A DNA stretch of 64,000 nt from Vibrio sp. S17_S38 (GTDB lineage: Bacteria > Pseudomonadota > Gammaproteobacteria > Enterobacterales > Vibrionaceae), in NCBI RefSeq assembly GCF_014694375.1, contig NZ_JAAUWW010000001.1, forward strand, positions 62,001-126,000. Reading direction: 5' to 3'. The notes below the pieces were generated by a model. That model was not told where the DNA came from. It was given only the letters and a program-made list of their open reading frames with translations, and searched no databases. The position numbers and the translations under genes were made by a program. This document shows, piece by piece, positions 48,764-59,164 of the stretch (the stretch's first letter is position 1; each line of letters starts with the position of its first letter).

Positions 48764-50827
48764 ATGGCGAATGACCCAAGAAAAATTCTCGTAACCTGCG
48801 CACTCCCTTACGCCAATGGCTCAATTCATTTAGGTCATATGCTAGAACACATTCAAGCGGATGTTTGGGTTCGTTACCAACGCCTACGCGGTAATACCGT
48901 AAACTTTATTTGCGCCGATGATGCACATGGCACACCTATTATGTTGAAAGCTCAACAATTAGGTATTGAGCCTGAAGAAATGATTGCAGCAGTTCAGCAA
49001 GAACACCAAACGGATTTTTCAGGTTTTAATATTAGCTTTGATAACTACCACAGTACGCACAGCGATGAAAATCGTGAATTAGCCTCGATGATTTATCTTC
49101 GCTTGAAAGAAAATGGATTTATCACTAGTCGTACTATTTCTCAGCTTTTTGACCCTGAAAAAGAAATGTTCCTGCCCGACCGATTCGTAAAAGGCACTTG
49201 CCCAAAATGTAAATCAGATGATCAATATGGCGATAACTGCGATAACTGCGGTGAAACTTATAGCCCAACCGACCTTATCAATCCAAAATCGGCGGTATCA
49301 GGTGCAACACCAGTAATGAAAGATTCTGAACATTTCTTCTTCGACTTACCGCAATTTCAGAGCATGTTGAAAGAGTGGACTCGTTCAGGCTCTCTTCAAA
49401 CAGAAACCGCTAACAAAATGCAGGAATGGTTTGAGTCCGGTTTGCAGCAATGGGATATTTCACGTGATGCACCGTATTTCGGCTTTGAAATCCCGGGTGA
49501 AACCAATAAATTTTTCTACGTATGGCTAGATGCTCCAATCGGCTACATGGGCTCATTTAAAAACTTGTGTGACAAACGTGCAGCAGCCGGTGACACATCT
49601 CTTAATTTTGATGAATATTGGAAACAAGATAGCACCGCTGAACTTTATCATTTCATCGGTAAGGATATTGTGTACTTCCACAGCCTATTTTGGCCAGCCA
49701 TGTTAGATGGCGCAGGTTTTCGTAAGCCAAGCAATGTATTTGTACATGGTTATGTGACCGTTAATGGCGCGAAGATGTCAAAATCAAAAGGCACCTTTGT
49801 AAAAGCGAGTACTTACTTACAGCATCTCGATCCTGAATGCCTACGTTATTACTACACCGCTAAACTCAATAGCCGCATTGACGATCTAGATTTAAACCTT
49901 GAAGATTTCACTCAACGAGTTAATTCAGATGTCGTTAACAAAATCGTCAACTTAGCTTCTCGCAATGCTGGCTTCATCGCTAAACGATTTGACGGTAAGT
50001 TGTCGGCAAATTTCACCGAGCCAGAGCTCTATCAAGAATTTGTTGATGCCGCTAGCAGCATTGCTCAATCATTTGAAACTCGTGAGTTCAGTCGAGCAAT
50101 TCGTGAAATCACTGCACTAGCCGATAAAGCCAACCAGTATGTAGATGAAAAAGCACCGTGGGTTGTAGCAAAAGAAGAAGGTAAAGACCAAGAGCTGCAA
50201 GATATCTGCTCTGTCGGTATAAACTTATTCCGAGTACTAATGACATACCTAAAGCCAGTTATGCCAGAATTAGCAGCACGGACTGAAAGCTTCTTAAATG
50301 ACACTCTAACGTGGGAAGGGATATCAACCCCACTCACTAATCATGAAGTGACTAAATTTAAAGCCTTATTCAACCGTATCGATCCTAAACATGTTGAAGC
50401 CATGATTGAAGCATCTAAAGAAGATGCTGCGGTTGAAATGGCGGCAAAAGCACAATCAGAGAAAACAACGCAAACCGAGTTAGATAAAGAGCCTGTCGCG
50501 GATGAAATTGAATTTGATGATTTCGCCAAAATTGACATGCGTATCGCCAAAATCATTTCATGTGAAGCAGTACCAAAAGCCGACAAGCTTTTGAAATTCC
50601 AATTGGATATCGGCGGCGAGACTCGCCAAGTATTCTCTGGGATTAAATCCGCTTATACGCCAGAAGAGCTTGAAGGCAAACTAACGGTGATGGTCGCTAA
50701 CTTAAAACCTCGTAAAATGAAGTTTGGTATGTCCGAGGGAATGATTTTAGCTGCCGGACCTGGTGGAAAAGATCTGTGGATTTTAGAACCACATGAAGGC
50801 GCCCAACCAGGTATGCGTGTTATGTAA
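48764..50827 (+). CDS. metG: Methionyl-tRNA synthetase
   Basis: Charges elongator and initiator tRNA with methionine. It is the long dimeric form (687 residues). The class I HIGH motif appears as HLGH in ANGSIHLGH, with KMSKS as [10 protein letters not shown] near residue 335. The zinc knuckle has CPKC and CDNC (about 146-162). A C-terminal EMAP-like tRNA-binding domain (about 585-687, [14 protein letters not shown]) follows a charged linker. The start codon lies 53 bp from an ERIC repeat. Confidence 0.97.
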   Translation: MANDPRKILVTCALPYANGSIHLGHMLEHIQADVWVRYQRLRGNTVNFICADDAHGTPIMLKAQQLGIEPEEMIAAVQQEHQTDFSGFNISFDNYHSTHSDENRELASMIYLRLKENGFITSRTISQLFDPEKEMFLPDRFVKGTCPKCKSDDQYGDNCDNCGETYSPTDLINPKSAVSGATPVMKDSEHFFFDLPQFQSMLKEWTRSGSLQTETANKMQEWFESGLQQWDISRDAPYFGFEIPGETNKFFYVWLDAPIGYMGSFKNLCDKRAAAGDTSLNFDEYWKQDSTAELYHFIGKDIVYFHSLFWPAMLDGAGFRKPSNVFVHGYVTVNGAKMSKSKGTFVKASTYLQHLDPECLRYYYTAKLNSRIDDLDLNLEDFTQRVNSDVVNKIVNLASRNAGFIAKRFDGKLSANFTEPELYQEFVDAASSIAQSFETREFSRAIREITALADKANQYVDEKAPWVVAKEEGKDQELQDICSVGINLFRVLMTYLKPVMPELAARTESFLNDTLTWEGISTPLTNHEVTKFKALFNRIDPKHVEAMIEASKEDAAVEMAAKAQSEKTTQTELDKEPVADEIEFDDFAKIDMRIAKIISCEAVPKADKLLKFQLDIGGETRQVFSGIKSAYTPEELEGKLTVMVANLKPRKMKFGMSEGMILAAGPGGKDLWILEPHEGAQPGMRVM

Positions 50828-50859
50828 TTCCCCTAGATAAATAAGTTTCATCGATAAAT

Positions 50860-50892
50860 GCTCCGCTATTTACTTAGTCGGAGCTTTTTTAT
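50860..50892 (+). terminator. Rho-independent terminator after metG
   Basis: The stem GCTCCG (50860-50865) with CGGAGC (50879-50884) is followed by six T, 32 bp after the metG stop. Confidence 0.8.
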
Positions 50893-50986
50893 ATTTATTA
50901 TTCATCAAATAACGATTCACACCTACCATCACGGCACAGATTTTGCTTACAAATAGAATGTCAGCTTAAATTGAGTAGGGGTGGAT

Positions 50987-51811
50987 ATGTTTACTTATGT
51001 TTGTATCACAATGGCAATTAGCATTATTGCATTACTCTTCTTTCTATCACGTAAAAGAGAGCAAAATCATCAAGTGCGATTTCAAACTATCTTCTTATTA
51101 CGTCAATTAGTTGGCTTTATACGCCAACATAGGCAACTTACTCATCAATATCTTCATTGCTCACACCAAGGTGCCAACAGAATTGCCAAGATAGAAGAAC
51201 AAATTAATGAAACTCATACACAATTGAGCGTGCTAAAGCCGAATTCTGAAGTCCGTATTTTAAGTGAACGGACGCATTTATTGCACCAACAATGGGCATT
51301 ATTTAACTTAGCTCGCAACCAAATCGATCACGGACGTTTGATAAGGCAAACCTTATTTCTAATCGATGAGAATATGATCATGTGGTTAAGCGAATCTGGG
51401 CGAGAAGATCTTAGCGAGCAATACAGTCAAGATTGGTTGGAAATTTTTGATTGTTTGGATAGCCTCACTCAATTTCGCATTGCTATTCTTGATAAAAACT
51501 CAGAACAAGGTCAGCAAAAACTCAAGCGTGATGCCATCTTGCTAAGTAACCGATTAAATAAATTATCATTATTGAGCCCTCTCACTTTCGTCGATATGGA
51601 TCAAGGCGGTTTAATGGCGCAATTACGACATTTACAGAGTGAACAAATCACAGCATTATCTGCCGAGGATTTATATCAGGTATCTTCGGATGCCTCTATT
51701 TTGATCTTTACCTTATACGATCAAGTGATTTCAACATTATGCGAGGAGCTATACCTACCTCTTCCAGAAATAGCAGGCATTAAAAAGCCTGCTCATCATC
51801 AGCAGGCTTAA
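50987..51811 (+). CDS. Membrane-anchored helical protein of unknown function
   Basis: I do not recognise this gene. From the ATG at 50987 (AGGGG five bases ahead) it encodes 274 residues; an in-frame GTG two codons earlier is less likely. A single membrane helix covers about residues 3-20 (YVCITMAISIIALLFFL), so the bulk probably faces the cytoplasm after a basic stretch. The rest is Gln/Leu-rich and predicted helical, with possible coiled coil at 60-115. No catalytic motif is visible. It converges on fadR, and its last nine codons form the stem of the fadR terminator. Confidence 0.7.
   Translation: MFTYVCITMAISIIALLFFLSRKREQNHQVRFQTIFLLRQLVGFIRQHRQLTHQYLHCSHQGANRIAKIEEQINETHTQLSVLKPNSEVRILSERTHLLHQQWALFNLARNQIDHGRLIRQTLFLIDENMIMWLSESGREDLSEQYSQDWLEIFDCLDSLTQFRIAILDKNSEQGQQKLKRDAILLSNRLNKLSLLSPLTFVDMDQGGLMAQLRHLQSEQITALSAEDLYQVSSDASILIFTLYDQVISTLCEELYLPLPEIAGIKKPAHHQQA
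51782..51811 (-). terminator. fadR terminator lying inside the end of the converging gene
   Basis: AAGCCTGCT (51785-51793) pairs with AGCAGGCTT (51801-51809), loop CATCATC. On the minus strand the stem is followed by TTTTTAAT, a proper U tract, so it ends fadR 25 bp past its stop. On the plus strand it encodes the last residues KKPAHHQQA of the orphan gene, including part of the stop codon, and has no U tract. Confidence 0.8.
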
Positions 51812-51835
51812 TATTATCACTTTGAAACAATAAGA

Positions 51836-52675
51836 TTAGCTATCATCTTCCGTAAAGTTCGTCGGAAGATTTTCTTTCATCATCGTCCATATTTGACCAC
51901 TTTCAATACCATATTGACGGATTAAAGCGGGTAACTCTTCACGACGACCGCTCTCACATACTACCAAAAGTTGTTTATAAAATTGGAGTGCTAGTTGGCA
52001 TGCGTCTGGATTCGAAAAATAGAAACTACCAACGCGGTCATAAAGTTTCCGAATACCATTAAAAATAAACCCAAACACTTGATTGCCCGAATGAAATGCT
52101 AAACGCTGAAATAACATATAATCATAGAAATTAAATGTCTTCGCCATCAAAATTACATTACGCGTGGCTTCATCGTCTTCATTATCTTCTTTAACTGCAA
52201 GACGAATTTTATCGGCATATGATGATTCAGACAAAAACGCCTCCCAGTCATCATGTTTCAAAACCAACTCACAAGAGCTAATCACTCGATTTAAGGTATT
52301 GATAGAAGCTTCTGGATTTAATTTAAAGGCATAGCGCATAAAAATAGGACTAATGCTAGTACGAGCAGCTAATAAGTCTTCAACAATAGAGGTGGCATTA
52401 TCACTATCTAATGTCATTAATGTATCTAAAATATGCAGACTTGAAGTCTCCATGAAATTATTTACTTTTGTTGGCTTACCATGCTGAATCGTTAACCAAC
52501 CATCGCGAGCTAAACGTTGCAGCACTTCACGTAAAGTCGTTCGAGTTACACCAATAAGTTCTGACAATTCTCTCTCAGCAGGTAAAATAGAACCGGGTGG
52601 AAATTTACCATTCCAGATGCTTTCTATAATGTACTTCTCTGCAAACCCAGCAGGGCTTTTCGCCTTAATGACCAT
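51836..52675 (-). CDS. fadR: Fatty-acid metabolism regulator FadR (Vibrio form)
   Basis: GntR-family regulator that represses beta-oxidation genes and activates unsaturated fatty-acid synthesis; it is released by long-chain acyl-CoA. The winged helix (residues 8-75, [32 protein letters not shown]) is nearly identical to E. coli. At 279 residues it is about 40 longer than E. coli FadR (239); the extra block lies at about 138-182, between HDDWEAF and [11 protein letters not shown], the insertion known in Vibrio FadR that adds acyl-CoA-binding surface. It diverges from nhaB, as in enterics and vibrios. Confidence 0.96.
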   Translation of the reverse strand: MVIKAKSPAGFAEKYIIESIWNGKFPPGSILPAERELSELIGVTRTTLREVLQRLARDGWLTIQHGKPTKVNNFMETSSLHILDTLMTLDSDNATSIVEDLLAARTSISPIFMRYAFKLNPEASINTLNRVISSCELVLKHDDWEAFLSESSYADKIRLAVKEDNEDDEATRNVILMAKTFNFYDYMLFQRLAFHSGNQVFGFIFNGIRKLYDRVGSFYFSNPDACQLALQFYKQLLVVCESGRREELPALIRQYGIESGQIWTMMKENLPTNFTEDDS

Positions 52676-53067
52676 TAATTCACTTTATCTATTATAGGGA
52701 GGAAAATTGGACTCATCATACCACTAGTTGTTAAAGACACAAAACTGACGAAGTGTAGCTGATTTCACATATCTTACGATTTATTTAGAAGTAAAGTAAA
52801 CTCGACTTATATAAGTGAAATTTTTCGCAAAAAATACAATTTCATTCGCTTAATCAAACACTGATTATTTACTTATCCTAATACCTATGTATTCTGCGTA
52901 AAAATACTAAATATGTGATACGTTCATGTGAAATGAATTTATATCCATATAACATGATTTAAATCAATAAGTAATATTCAATTAGCACGATCAACCTCAC
53001 AGATTATAGTGAAAATCTTCTCATAATGAGCGTTGGATTTCATTATCAAAACTTAAAGAGTATATTT
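52676..53067. promoter_or_regulatory. fadR/nhaB divergent control region
   Basis: 392 bp, strongly AT-rich. It should hold both promoters. I looked for a GGTC-N-GACC FadR operator and a CRP palindrome and found neither convincingly; no gene is apparent. Confidence 0.45.
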
Positions 53068-54657
53068 ATGTCCGCTACATTGGGAAATGCATTTATAAAA
53101 AACTTCCTAGGTAAAGCTCCTGATTGGTATAAAGTTACTATCGTTGCCTTTCTAATTATTAACCCGATTGTCTTCTTTTGGATCGATCCTTTTACGGCAG
53201 GTTGGCTCCTCGTCGCTGAGTTTATTTTTACCTTAGCGATGGCATTGAAATGCTACCCATTACAACCCGGTGGCTTACTTGCTATTGAAGCTGTTTCAAT
53301 GGGGATGACAACAGCAGAGCAAGTAAAACATGAACTTGCTGCTAATATTGAAGTTCTATTACTACTGATATTTATGGTTGCTGGTATTTATTTCATGAAG
53401 CAGCTTTTGCTGTTTATGTTCACTAAAATACTGCTCGGTGTCCGCTCTAAAATCCTTTTATCTCTTGCATTTTGCGTCACTGCAGCCTTCCTCTCTGCGT
53501 TCTTAGATGCATTAACCGTTATTGCCGTTATCATTAGTGTCGCTATTGGTTTTTATGCCATTTATCATAAAGTTGTCTCGAACCCGAATGCAAGCCATCA
53601 TGATCATACGACTGATGAAATGATCCCTGAAATCACTCGTAATGATTTAGAGGATTATCGCGCATTTCTTCGTTCTTTATTAATGCATGCAGGTGTCGGC
53701 ACAGCGCTAGGCGGTGTAATGACGATGGTTGGTGAACCTCAAAACTTAATCATCGCGGATCAAGCGAGCTGGGAATTTGGTGAGTTTATTTTGCGCATGG
53801 CACCAGTGACGATTCCTGTTTTTATCTGTGGACTCATCACTTGTGTTTTAGTCGAAAAATTTAAAGTTTTTGGCTATGGCGCCTCATTGCCAGAAAATGT
53901 TCGTAAAATTCTACTCGAAGTCGATCATGAAGAGCAGAAAAAGCGGACTCAACAAGATGTTGCTAAATTATATATTCAAGGGATCATCGCCATTTGGTTA
54001 ATAGCAGGCCTTGCATTCCATCTTGCAGCCGTTGGCCTTATAGGTTTATCCGTTATTATCCTTGCTACTTCTTTTACTGGGATCACAGAGGAGCATGCAT
54101 TAGGTAAGGCATTTGAAGAGGCTCTCCCTTTTACTGCATTACTCGCTGTTTTCTTCGCCATAGTGGCAGTGATTATTGACCAACAGCTGTTTAAACCTAT
54201 CATTCATGCCGTGCTCGCCTTAGAGGGCAACCAGCAAATTACCATGTTCTATATTGCAAATGGTCTACTTTCCATGGTGTCAGATAATGTGTTTGTCGGA
54301 ACGGTTTACATTAATGAAGTCAAAACGGCTTTGCTTGATGGTGATATTTCACGTCAACAGTTTGATTTACTCGCCGTAGCGATCAATACCGGAACCAACC
54401 TACCTTCAGTGGCGACACCGAATGGTCAGGCAGCATTCCTATTTTTGCTAACGTCAGCACTTGCACCATTAATTCGACTATCTTATGGGAAAATGGTCAT
54501 CATGGCTTTGCCCTATACAATAGTGCTAGCGGTTGTAGGTTACTTCGGTATCCAATTCTTATTAGAGCCGCTGACCATTTACTTTAATCATATGGGTTGG
54601 ATAACAACGACAACGGTAGAAATCGCCTCTCAAGGCAGCGCTATTGTAGGACATTAA
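53068..54657 (+). CDS. nhaB: Sodium/proton antiporter NhaB
   Basis: Inner-membrane antiporter that expels Na+ in exchange for protons. From the ATG at 53068 it is 529 residues with about 12 membrane helices. Family stretches [48 protein letters not shown] and [20 protein letters not shown] are intact. An in-frame ATG 14 codons upstream is not conserved; the chosen one has AAAGAG ahead. It precedes dsbB. Confidence 0.95.
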   Translation: MSATLGNAFIKNFLGKAPDWYKVTIVAFLIINPIVFFWIDPFTAGWLLVAEFIFTLAMALKCYPLQPGGLLAIEAVSMGMTTAEQVKHELAANIEVLLLLIFMVAGIYFMKQLLLFMFTKILLGVRSKILLSLAFCVTAAFLSAFLDALTVIAVIISVAIGFYAIYHKVVSNPNASHHDHTTDEMIPEITRNDLEDYRAFLRSLLMHAGVGTALGGVMTMVGEPQNLIIADQASWEFGEFILRMAPVTIPVFICGLITCVLVEKFKVFGYGASLPENVRKILLEVDHEEQKKRTQQDVAKLYIQGIIAIWLIAGLAFHLAAVGLIGLSVIILATSFTGITEEHALGKAFEEALPFTALLAVFFAIVAVIIDQQLFKPIIHAVLALEGNQQITMFYIANGLLSMVSDNVFVGTVYINEVKTALLDGDISRQQFDLLAVAINTGTNLPSVATPNGQAAFLFLLTSALAPLIRLSYGKMVIMALPYTIVLAVVGYFGIQFLLEPLTIYFNHMGWITTTTVEIASQGSAIVGH

Positions 54658-54711
54658 TTATTTACTCCTTATAAAATAAGCATCATAATCTTGCGCTGAT
54701 ATAAAACAATT

Positions 54712-54738
54712 AAAGCTCTGAACTTTCAGAGCTTTTTG
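54712..54738 (+). terminator. Rho-independent terminator after nhaB
   Basis: The stem AAAGCTCTGA (54712-54721) with TCAGAGCTTT (54726-54735) is followed by TTG. It separates nhaB from dsbB. Confidence 0.8.
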
Positions 54739-54823
54739 TTATCCAATATTCATTCGGTCCAAAATGATTGACGCTATCGTCGGTTAGAAGGATATAGAGA
54801 GAAAGTTAAATAAGGATATGTGT

Positions 54824-55345
54824 ATGTCTTTCTTATTACCCGTTAAGCAGTTTTCACAGCAACGCCTCGCTTGGTTGCTGCTCTTTATATGTATAGTTAT
54901 TTTTGAAGCATGTGCTCTCTTTTTTCAGCATGTTTTGATGCTTGCACCCTGCGTCATGTGTGTATATGAACGTGTTGCTATGATGGGCATCGCTGGAGCA
55001 GCCCTGATTGGTTGCATTAACCCAAAGAATCCATTACTGCGCTACATAGGGCTGGCTGGCTGGGCTTATACTACATTTAGAGGATTCGAATTGGCAAGAG
55101 AACATGTTGGCTATCAATTCAATTCATCTCCTTTTGCGACGTGTGATATTTTCCCACAGTTTCCTAGCTGGGCGCCATTAAACCAATGGGCTCCTTGGAT
55201 GTTTGAACCAACCGGTGATTGTTCTAAAATCGTATGGCAATTTTTAAGTTTATCGATGCCGCAATGGTTAGTCATTATTTTTGCAGGTAACTTAATTGTG
55301 GTGGCTATTATTATTCTTTCCCAATTTGCCAAGCAAAAAGCTTAG
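54824..55345 (+). CDS. dsbB: Disulfide bond formation protein DsbB
   Basis: Inner-membrane quinone reductase that re-oxidises DsbA. Four membrane helices, with the periplasmic cysteine pairs CVMC (near residue 42) and the later CDIFPQF ... TGDCSKI (about 104 and 130), both present. ATG at 54824 has AAGGA seven bases ahead; the ATG two codons earlier is too close to it. 173 residues. It has its own promoter region since a terminator precedes it. Confidence 0.95.
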   Translation: MSFLLPVKQFSQQRLAWLLLFICIVIFEACALFFQHVLMLAPCVMCVYERVAMMGIAGAALIGCINPKNPLLRYIGLAGWAYTTFRGFELAREHVGYQFNSSPFATCDIFPQFPSWAPLNQWAPWMFEPTGDCSKIVWQFLSLSMPQWLVIIFAGNLIVVAIIILSQFAKQKA

Positions 55346-55454
55346 TTTCGTCGTTCAGCAATCAAATTCATCCAATTAAGGCTTCGTTTAATCTTATTAA
55401 CGAGGTCTTTTTTATGCATAACAACTTGCAGCTACTTATTTTCTAGTCACAAAA

Positions 55455-55480
55455 AAACGCCAGCGATTAAGCTGACGTTT
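55455..55480 (-). terminator. Rho-independent terminator after the porin gene
   Basis: On the minus strand AAACGTCAGC, GCTGGCGTTT (one mismatch) and then four more T follow the porin stop by about 28 bp. Confidence 0.8.
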
Positions 55481-55507
55481 CTTAAGTAAGTCGTTTATAC
55501 CATCAGA

Positions 55508-56548
55508 TTAGAAAGTATATAGAAGACCTAAACGCATGCTATCTTCTGCATCACGAAGTGTTGCGCCTGAAATTTGATAAGTATCTGAACTAAACGTTGA
55601 ATCGCCTTGATCTAAGTTATTAAGCTTATAAGAGACGTAAGCATATAAGTTATCCGTGAAGTCATAACCACCCGTTAATTCAAACCAATTGTTAATTGTT
55701 TCACTTTCTGCTTCTTGATATTGATATGCACCAATCACACGGAAGCCATTGTCCCACTTGTACTGTACAGAAGTTTCTACACCATCAAAGTCATCATTGT
55801 CATTTAAATCACCTGTAGTGTAAGTTGCAGCAGCGTATAAACCACCAATAGTGTAGTTAACACCAGCGATAAGCTGATCAGCAGATTGGCCATCCTGAGC
55901 TAATACAGTATCAGGAATATCATTTGCTGCATAACCCAACGCTAAGCCTAAGCCCATTGGGAGGGTGTATTTTGCCGCAACACCGTAACCATCGCTGTTA
56001 TCTGTATCGCCCAAAATAACGTTGGCTTTAACGGTTAATGCGTCTTGTAAAAAATTACCCGCGTATTGAATATTATTGTTTACTTGCTCATCACCAGAAG
56101 CAATAAATGTCTTTTGGGCGCCAGAATAAGTTGAGATATCTGACATTTGAGAAATCATTACGGTCGAGGTATCTTGGCGACCAAAGGTAAAGTTACCAAC
56201 ATTAGTTTTGAAACCAGCAAACACGTAACGCTGATTAAAATCAGTACCATCTGTACCTTTAGAGTTATCACCTGACGAATTTACACCTTGCTCTGCTTCA
56301 TAAAAGCCGATACCAGAAAGGTTATCTGTGATTTTTGTTTCACCTGCAAAGTTAATACGGAAACGTGAAGCATTGTGCATAGTACCGTCGATTTTATCGC
56401 CACCATCAGTACCAATGAAATCACCCCTGAATTCCGCACGACCACCAATATCAAATTGAGTTGCATCTGTTTTATAAACAGTCGCGGCGTTAGCGCCAGC
56501 AGCAGTGGCAAGAGCAGCGATAGCTAAAGCAATATAAGTCTTTTTCAT
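55508..56548 (-). CDS. Outer-membrane general porin, OmpU-like
   Basis: A trimeric beta-barrel channel of the Gram-negative porin group. From the ATG at 56548 (AGGAT seven bases ahead) it has 346 residues with a clear signal peptide (MKKTYIALAIAALATAAGANA, cleavage before ATVYK). Many alternating amphipathic strands and the terminal Phe of RLGLLYTF fit a 16-strand barrel. The eyelet-like region FTFGRQDTSTVMISQMSD is typical of Vibrio OmpU. A few Asp/Asn/Gly-rich loops lie at 85-100 and 235-250. It stands alone, with a long upstream region for control. Confidence 0.85.
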   Translation of the reverse strand: MKKTYIALAIAALATAAGANAATVYKTDATQFDIGGRAEFRGDFIGTDGGDKIDGTMHNASRFRINFAGETKITDNLSGIGFYEAEQGVNSSGDNSKGTDGTDFNQRYVFAGFKTNVGNFTFGRQDTSTVMISQMSDISTYSGAQKTFIASGDEQVNNNIQYAGNFLQDALTVKANVILGDTDNSDGYGVAAKYTLPMGLGLALGYAANDIPDTVLAQDGQSADQLIAGVNYTIGGLYAAATYTTGDLNDNDDFDGVETSVQYKWDNGFRVIGAYQYQEAESETINNWFELTGGYDFTDNLYAYVSYKLNNLDQGDSTFSSDTYQISGATLRDAEDSMRLGLLYTF

Positions 56549-57079
56549 TGTAATAATCCTAATCAAAAGTATAAGAACATTTATCTACAAATACGCTTAT
56601 GAGAACTTCTTAACACAGCATAATCACTGTTCTTTGGTTCTCTATAAACAATAATTCTTTGTTACCACCAAAACAGTATAGACACTGGCCTTGGTAACAA
56701 GGTGTATCCGTTTTACGCCAAAGTTCCATTTTCGATAAGTAAAAAAAACTAATTAACACCATAAAGATCAAGGTTACGACATATAAAACAATCTAACCGC
56801 ATGATTTAAAGTTATTATTTATTATTTATATATATTCACATCAAGCTTAAAATCCTCTCAATATTTAGTATTCTTGAGTTTTTTTTATATTTAGAACTGT
56901 GATCTATATCTACATAAAAATCGCACATTATGAGGTTTCATACGCATATTCAACATATTACAGGCATAAAAATGCCATACCCTCTAACCACATTGAGGCA
57001 TTTGGCTTAAATGAATACAGTAAAACTAAAAATTAGCACTAAGGTTGAACTGGTTCCAATCGATAATGCTGCTCAAGGT
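56549..57079. promoter_or_regulatory. Long upstream region of the porin gene
   Basis: 531 bp, AT-rich. Present: a terminator for the next gene at 56968-57003 and a half-conserved CRP-like match at 56895-56916 (ACTGTGATCTATATCTACAT; left half good, right half poor). No gene was found. Porin regulation of this kind often uses distant OmpR/CRP sites, but I cannot place one with confidence. Confidence 0.4.
56965..57003 (-). terminator. Terminator after the YecA-family gene
   Basis: On the minus strand AAATGCC (57003-56997) pairs with GGCATTT (56976-56970) and is followed by TTATG. It lies about 76 bp past the stop. Confidence 0.55.
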
Positions 57080-57718
57080 TTAACTACGACCACAGCACAG
57101 CTTAAATTTGTGACCACTTTGACAAGGGCATGGATCATTGCGGCCCACATTTTTATAAGGATTAACTCGCTGAGACTGATGCCCTTGCATTAATTCATTC
57201 GCAGTATGTGCGACTTCATTCAACATTAGATTTAACTGAGGTTGCATTACACACAAACTTGGTAATTCGATCATTCCTGCATCTCTCATTTGTTGCGTCG
57301 TTTGTTCTTCATCGATAATTAACATAAAAGTCGTTAACAATGCTTGTAACATTCTCACGCTACCATCAGGTAAATGACCTGCTTCATTCCAGCCACCTTC
57401 TACCAATGGCCACGTAGACATAAATCCTTCAGCAATTTGAGTCAACCGTTCACTGGGTAAATCATCATTACTCAGCATTCCTGATAAGCGGAATAAGTCA
57501 TAGTCGGAAGCCATTAAGTAAGCATATTGCACTTCAAATCGAGAAACTAAAGCCTGTTGTAATTCTGGTGTGACATCATCAACGAAAGGCTCTATCCATA
57601 TTTCAGGTACTAATGGCTTAGGGCTGATATTTACGGCTAAAATGACGCCTTCCCAAAATGCGGCATTTAATGGGGAATCAAGCAATAAATCGGAATTCAT
57701 TAATGTATTCATAATCAT
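57080..57718 (-). CDS. YecA/UPF0149 family protein with SEC-C zinc motif
   Basis: A 212-residue protein of the YecA family. The N-terminal about 150 residues are the UPF0149 helical domain (GVILAVNISPKPLVPEIWIEPFV and GGWNEAGHLPDGSVRML). The C-terminus is a SEC-C motif, NDPCPCQSGHKFKLCCGRS, which binds zinc; in SecA and E. coli YecA the same motif contacts ribosomes. Function is not settled. ATG codons at 57718 and 57712 are both possible; the first lacks a well-spaced ribosome site. It diverges from dusC. Confidence 0.85.
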   Translation of the reverse strand: MIMNTLMNSDLLLDSPLNAAFWEGVILAVNISPKPLVPEIWIEPFVDDVTPELQQALVSRFEVQYAYLMASDYDLFRLSGMLSNDDLPSERLTQIAEGFMSTWPLVEGGWNEAGHLPDGSVRMLQALLTTFMLIIDEEQTTQQMRDAGMIELPSLCVMQPQLNLMLNEVAHTANELMQGHQSQRVNPYKNVGRNDPCPCQSGHKFKLCCGRS

Positions 57719-57872
57719 CTTTTCTAAAAAATTTGTGGCAAGTGTAGCGAGTTAGGCTCTTTTCAGCTATCGAAATTCAATATCGTCTATTAGCAACTCT
57801 ACTCAGTGACAATTGACAACTTTGCCTCTACAATCTCGCCTCTTTCACCAGTCACTCATATAAGGTTTCACA

Positions 57873-58805
57873 ATGCGCTTAATTCTTGGCCCAATGGAAG
57901 GCGTTCTTGATCATTTGATGCGAGAGATGCTCACCAATCTCAATGATTATGATCTTTGTGTAACCGAGTTTGTTCGTGTCGTGGATCAACTATTACCTGA
58001 ACATGTTTTCACGCGCTTGTGTCCTGAGTTACTGCATGGTTCCACTACCCGATCTGGTACTCCTGTTCGACTGCAATTACTCGGACAAGACCCGAATTGG
58101 ATGGCAGAAAATGCCGTACGTGCTGTTGAGCTCGGTTCGCACGGGCTCGATATCAACTTTGGTTGCCCTGCAAAAATGGTGAATAAAAGTCGAGGTGGTG
58201 CGGCATTATTACAGCACCCCGAACTAATTTATCAGATCGTAAAATCCTGTCGTCAAGCGATTCCTGACCACATTCCAGTATCCGCTAAGATACGTTTAGG
58301 TTGGGAAGACCCTCAGGATTGTTTTGAAATTGTGGATGCTGTCGAACAAGCGGGTGCAACTGAACTAACCGTACATGCTCGTACTAAGATGGGGGGTTAT
58401 AAAGCCAGTGAAATAAAATGGGAATATATTGAACAGATAAAACAACGTACCCAACTACCTATTATTGCTAATGGTGAAATCTGGAATTACCAAGATGGTC
58501 AAAATTGTTTAACCCAAACTCAAGCTGATGCTTTAATGGTATGTCGGGGAGCATTTAATGTGCCGAACCTAGGGAATGTGATAAAACACAACCATGCCGT
58601 TATGCCATGGGAAAAGGTTATTGAATTAATGTTACATTATTCTATGTATGAAATTGAGGGCGATAAAGGCCTGTATTATCCGAATCGCATCAAGCAATGG
58701 CTTTCTTATCTACGTCAAGAATACCAACAAGCTGATGATTTATTTCGTAACATTCGTCGTTATAATAAAGCTCAGCCAATAATCGACTACATCAAATCAC
58801 TATAA
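57873..58805 (+). CDS. dusC: tRNA-dihydrouridine(16) synthase DusC
   Basis: FMN-dependent reductase that makes dihydrouridine at position 16 of tRNA. The 310-residue TIM-barrel protein opens with LILGPMEGVLD and has the catalytic Cys98 in INFGCPAKMVNKSRGGAALL. FMN-binding IIANGEIW is followed by the DALMVCRGAF stretch. The C-terminal helical domain carries WLSYLRQEYQQADDLFRNIRR. It matches DusC rather than DusA or DusB in size and N-terminus. Confidence 0.94.
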   Translation: MRLILGPMEGVLDHLMREMLTNLNDYDLCVTEFVRVVDQLLPEHVFTRLCPELLHGSTTRSGTPVRLQLLGQDPNWMAENAVRAVELGSHGLDINFGCPAKMVNKSRGGAALLQHPELIYQIVKSCRQAIPDHIPVSAKIRLGWEDPQDCFEIVDAVEQAGATELTVHARTKMGGYKASEIKWEYIEQIKQRTQLPIIANGEIWNYQDGQNCLTQTQADALMVCRGAFNVPNLGNVIKHNHAVMPWEKVIELMLHYSMYEIEGDKGLYYPNRIKQWLSYLRQEYQQADDLFRNIRRYNKAQPIIDYIKSL

Positions 58806-59021
58806 ATTTAAATTTAAATTACACGATAATGCGATTTTTCCTGGTTGTTTTGTTATATACAGTAATAAAAGCCCAATCAGAGCCTGACTACGACTTGAAA
58901 CAAAGCTTATAAATTCATCCATCCAAGACCAATGAAAGTACATTATTTGCTTGGTTGTAATAATAAGCAGAACAAAAATCGCAACCCTATAAGAATAAGA
59001 AGTTCTTGATGTACGATGCAT
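58800..59021 (-). CDS. Possible small two-helix membrane protein
   Basis: A 73-codon reading frame in the 359-bp gap between dusC and the ABC importer. The product has two hydrophobic segments (YRVAIFVLLIITTKQIMYF and ALIGLLLLYITKQ) separated by HWSWMDEFISFVSSRS, so it could be a membrane hairpin. Its stop overlaps the dusC end by six bases. The ribosome site is weak (only GAG), and I do not recognise a family. The rest of the gap (59022-59164) holds no clear gene. Confidence 0.35.
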   Translation of the reverse strand: MHRTSRTSYSYRVAIFVLLIITTKQIMYFHWSWMDEFISFVSSRSQALIGLLLLYITKQPGKIALSCNLNLNL

Positions 59022-59164
59022 AAAAAACTCAGGGAAGAGACGATATGATCACAACAGAAGCAGCATAATGATAGCCACTGAGACAACTCATTTAAAAACT
59101 AACTAACTTTGAAAAGAGATAACACTAAGCACAAAATATATGCCTAGTGCTTTATATAGGATTA

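Noticed and set aside
52917..52935. TGTGATACGTTCATGTGA before nhaB as a CRP site
   Set aside because: The second half is a direct rather than inverted copy and does not fit TCACA.
57011..57193. 60-residue rightward frame beside the YecA-family gene
   Set aside because: Mostly antisense to the conserved SEC-C coding region; no ribosome site.
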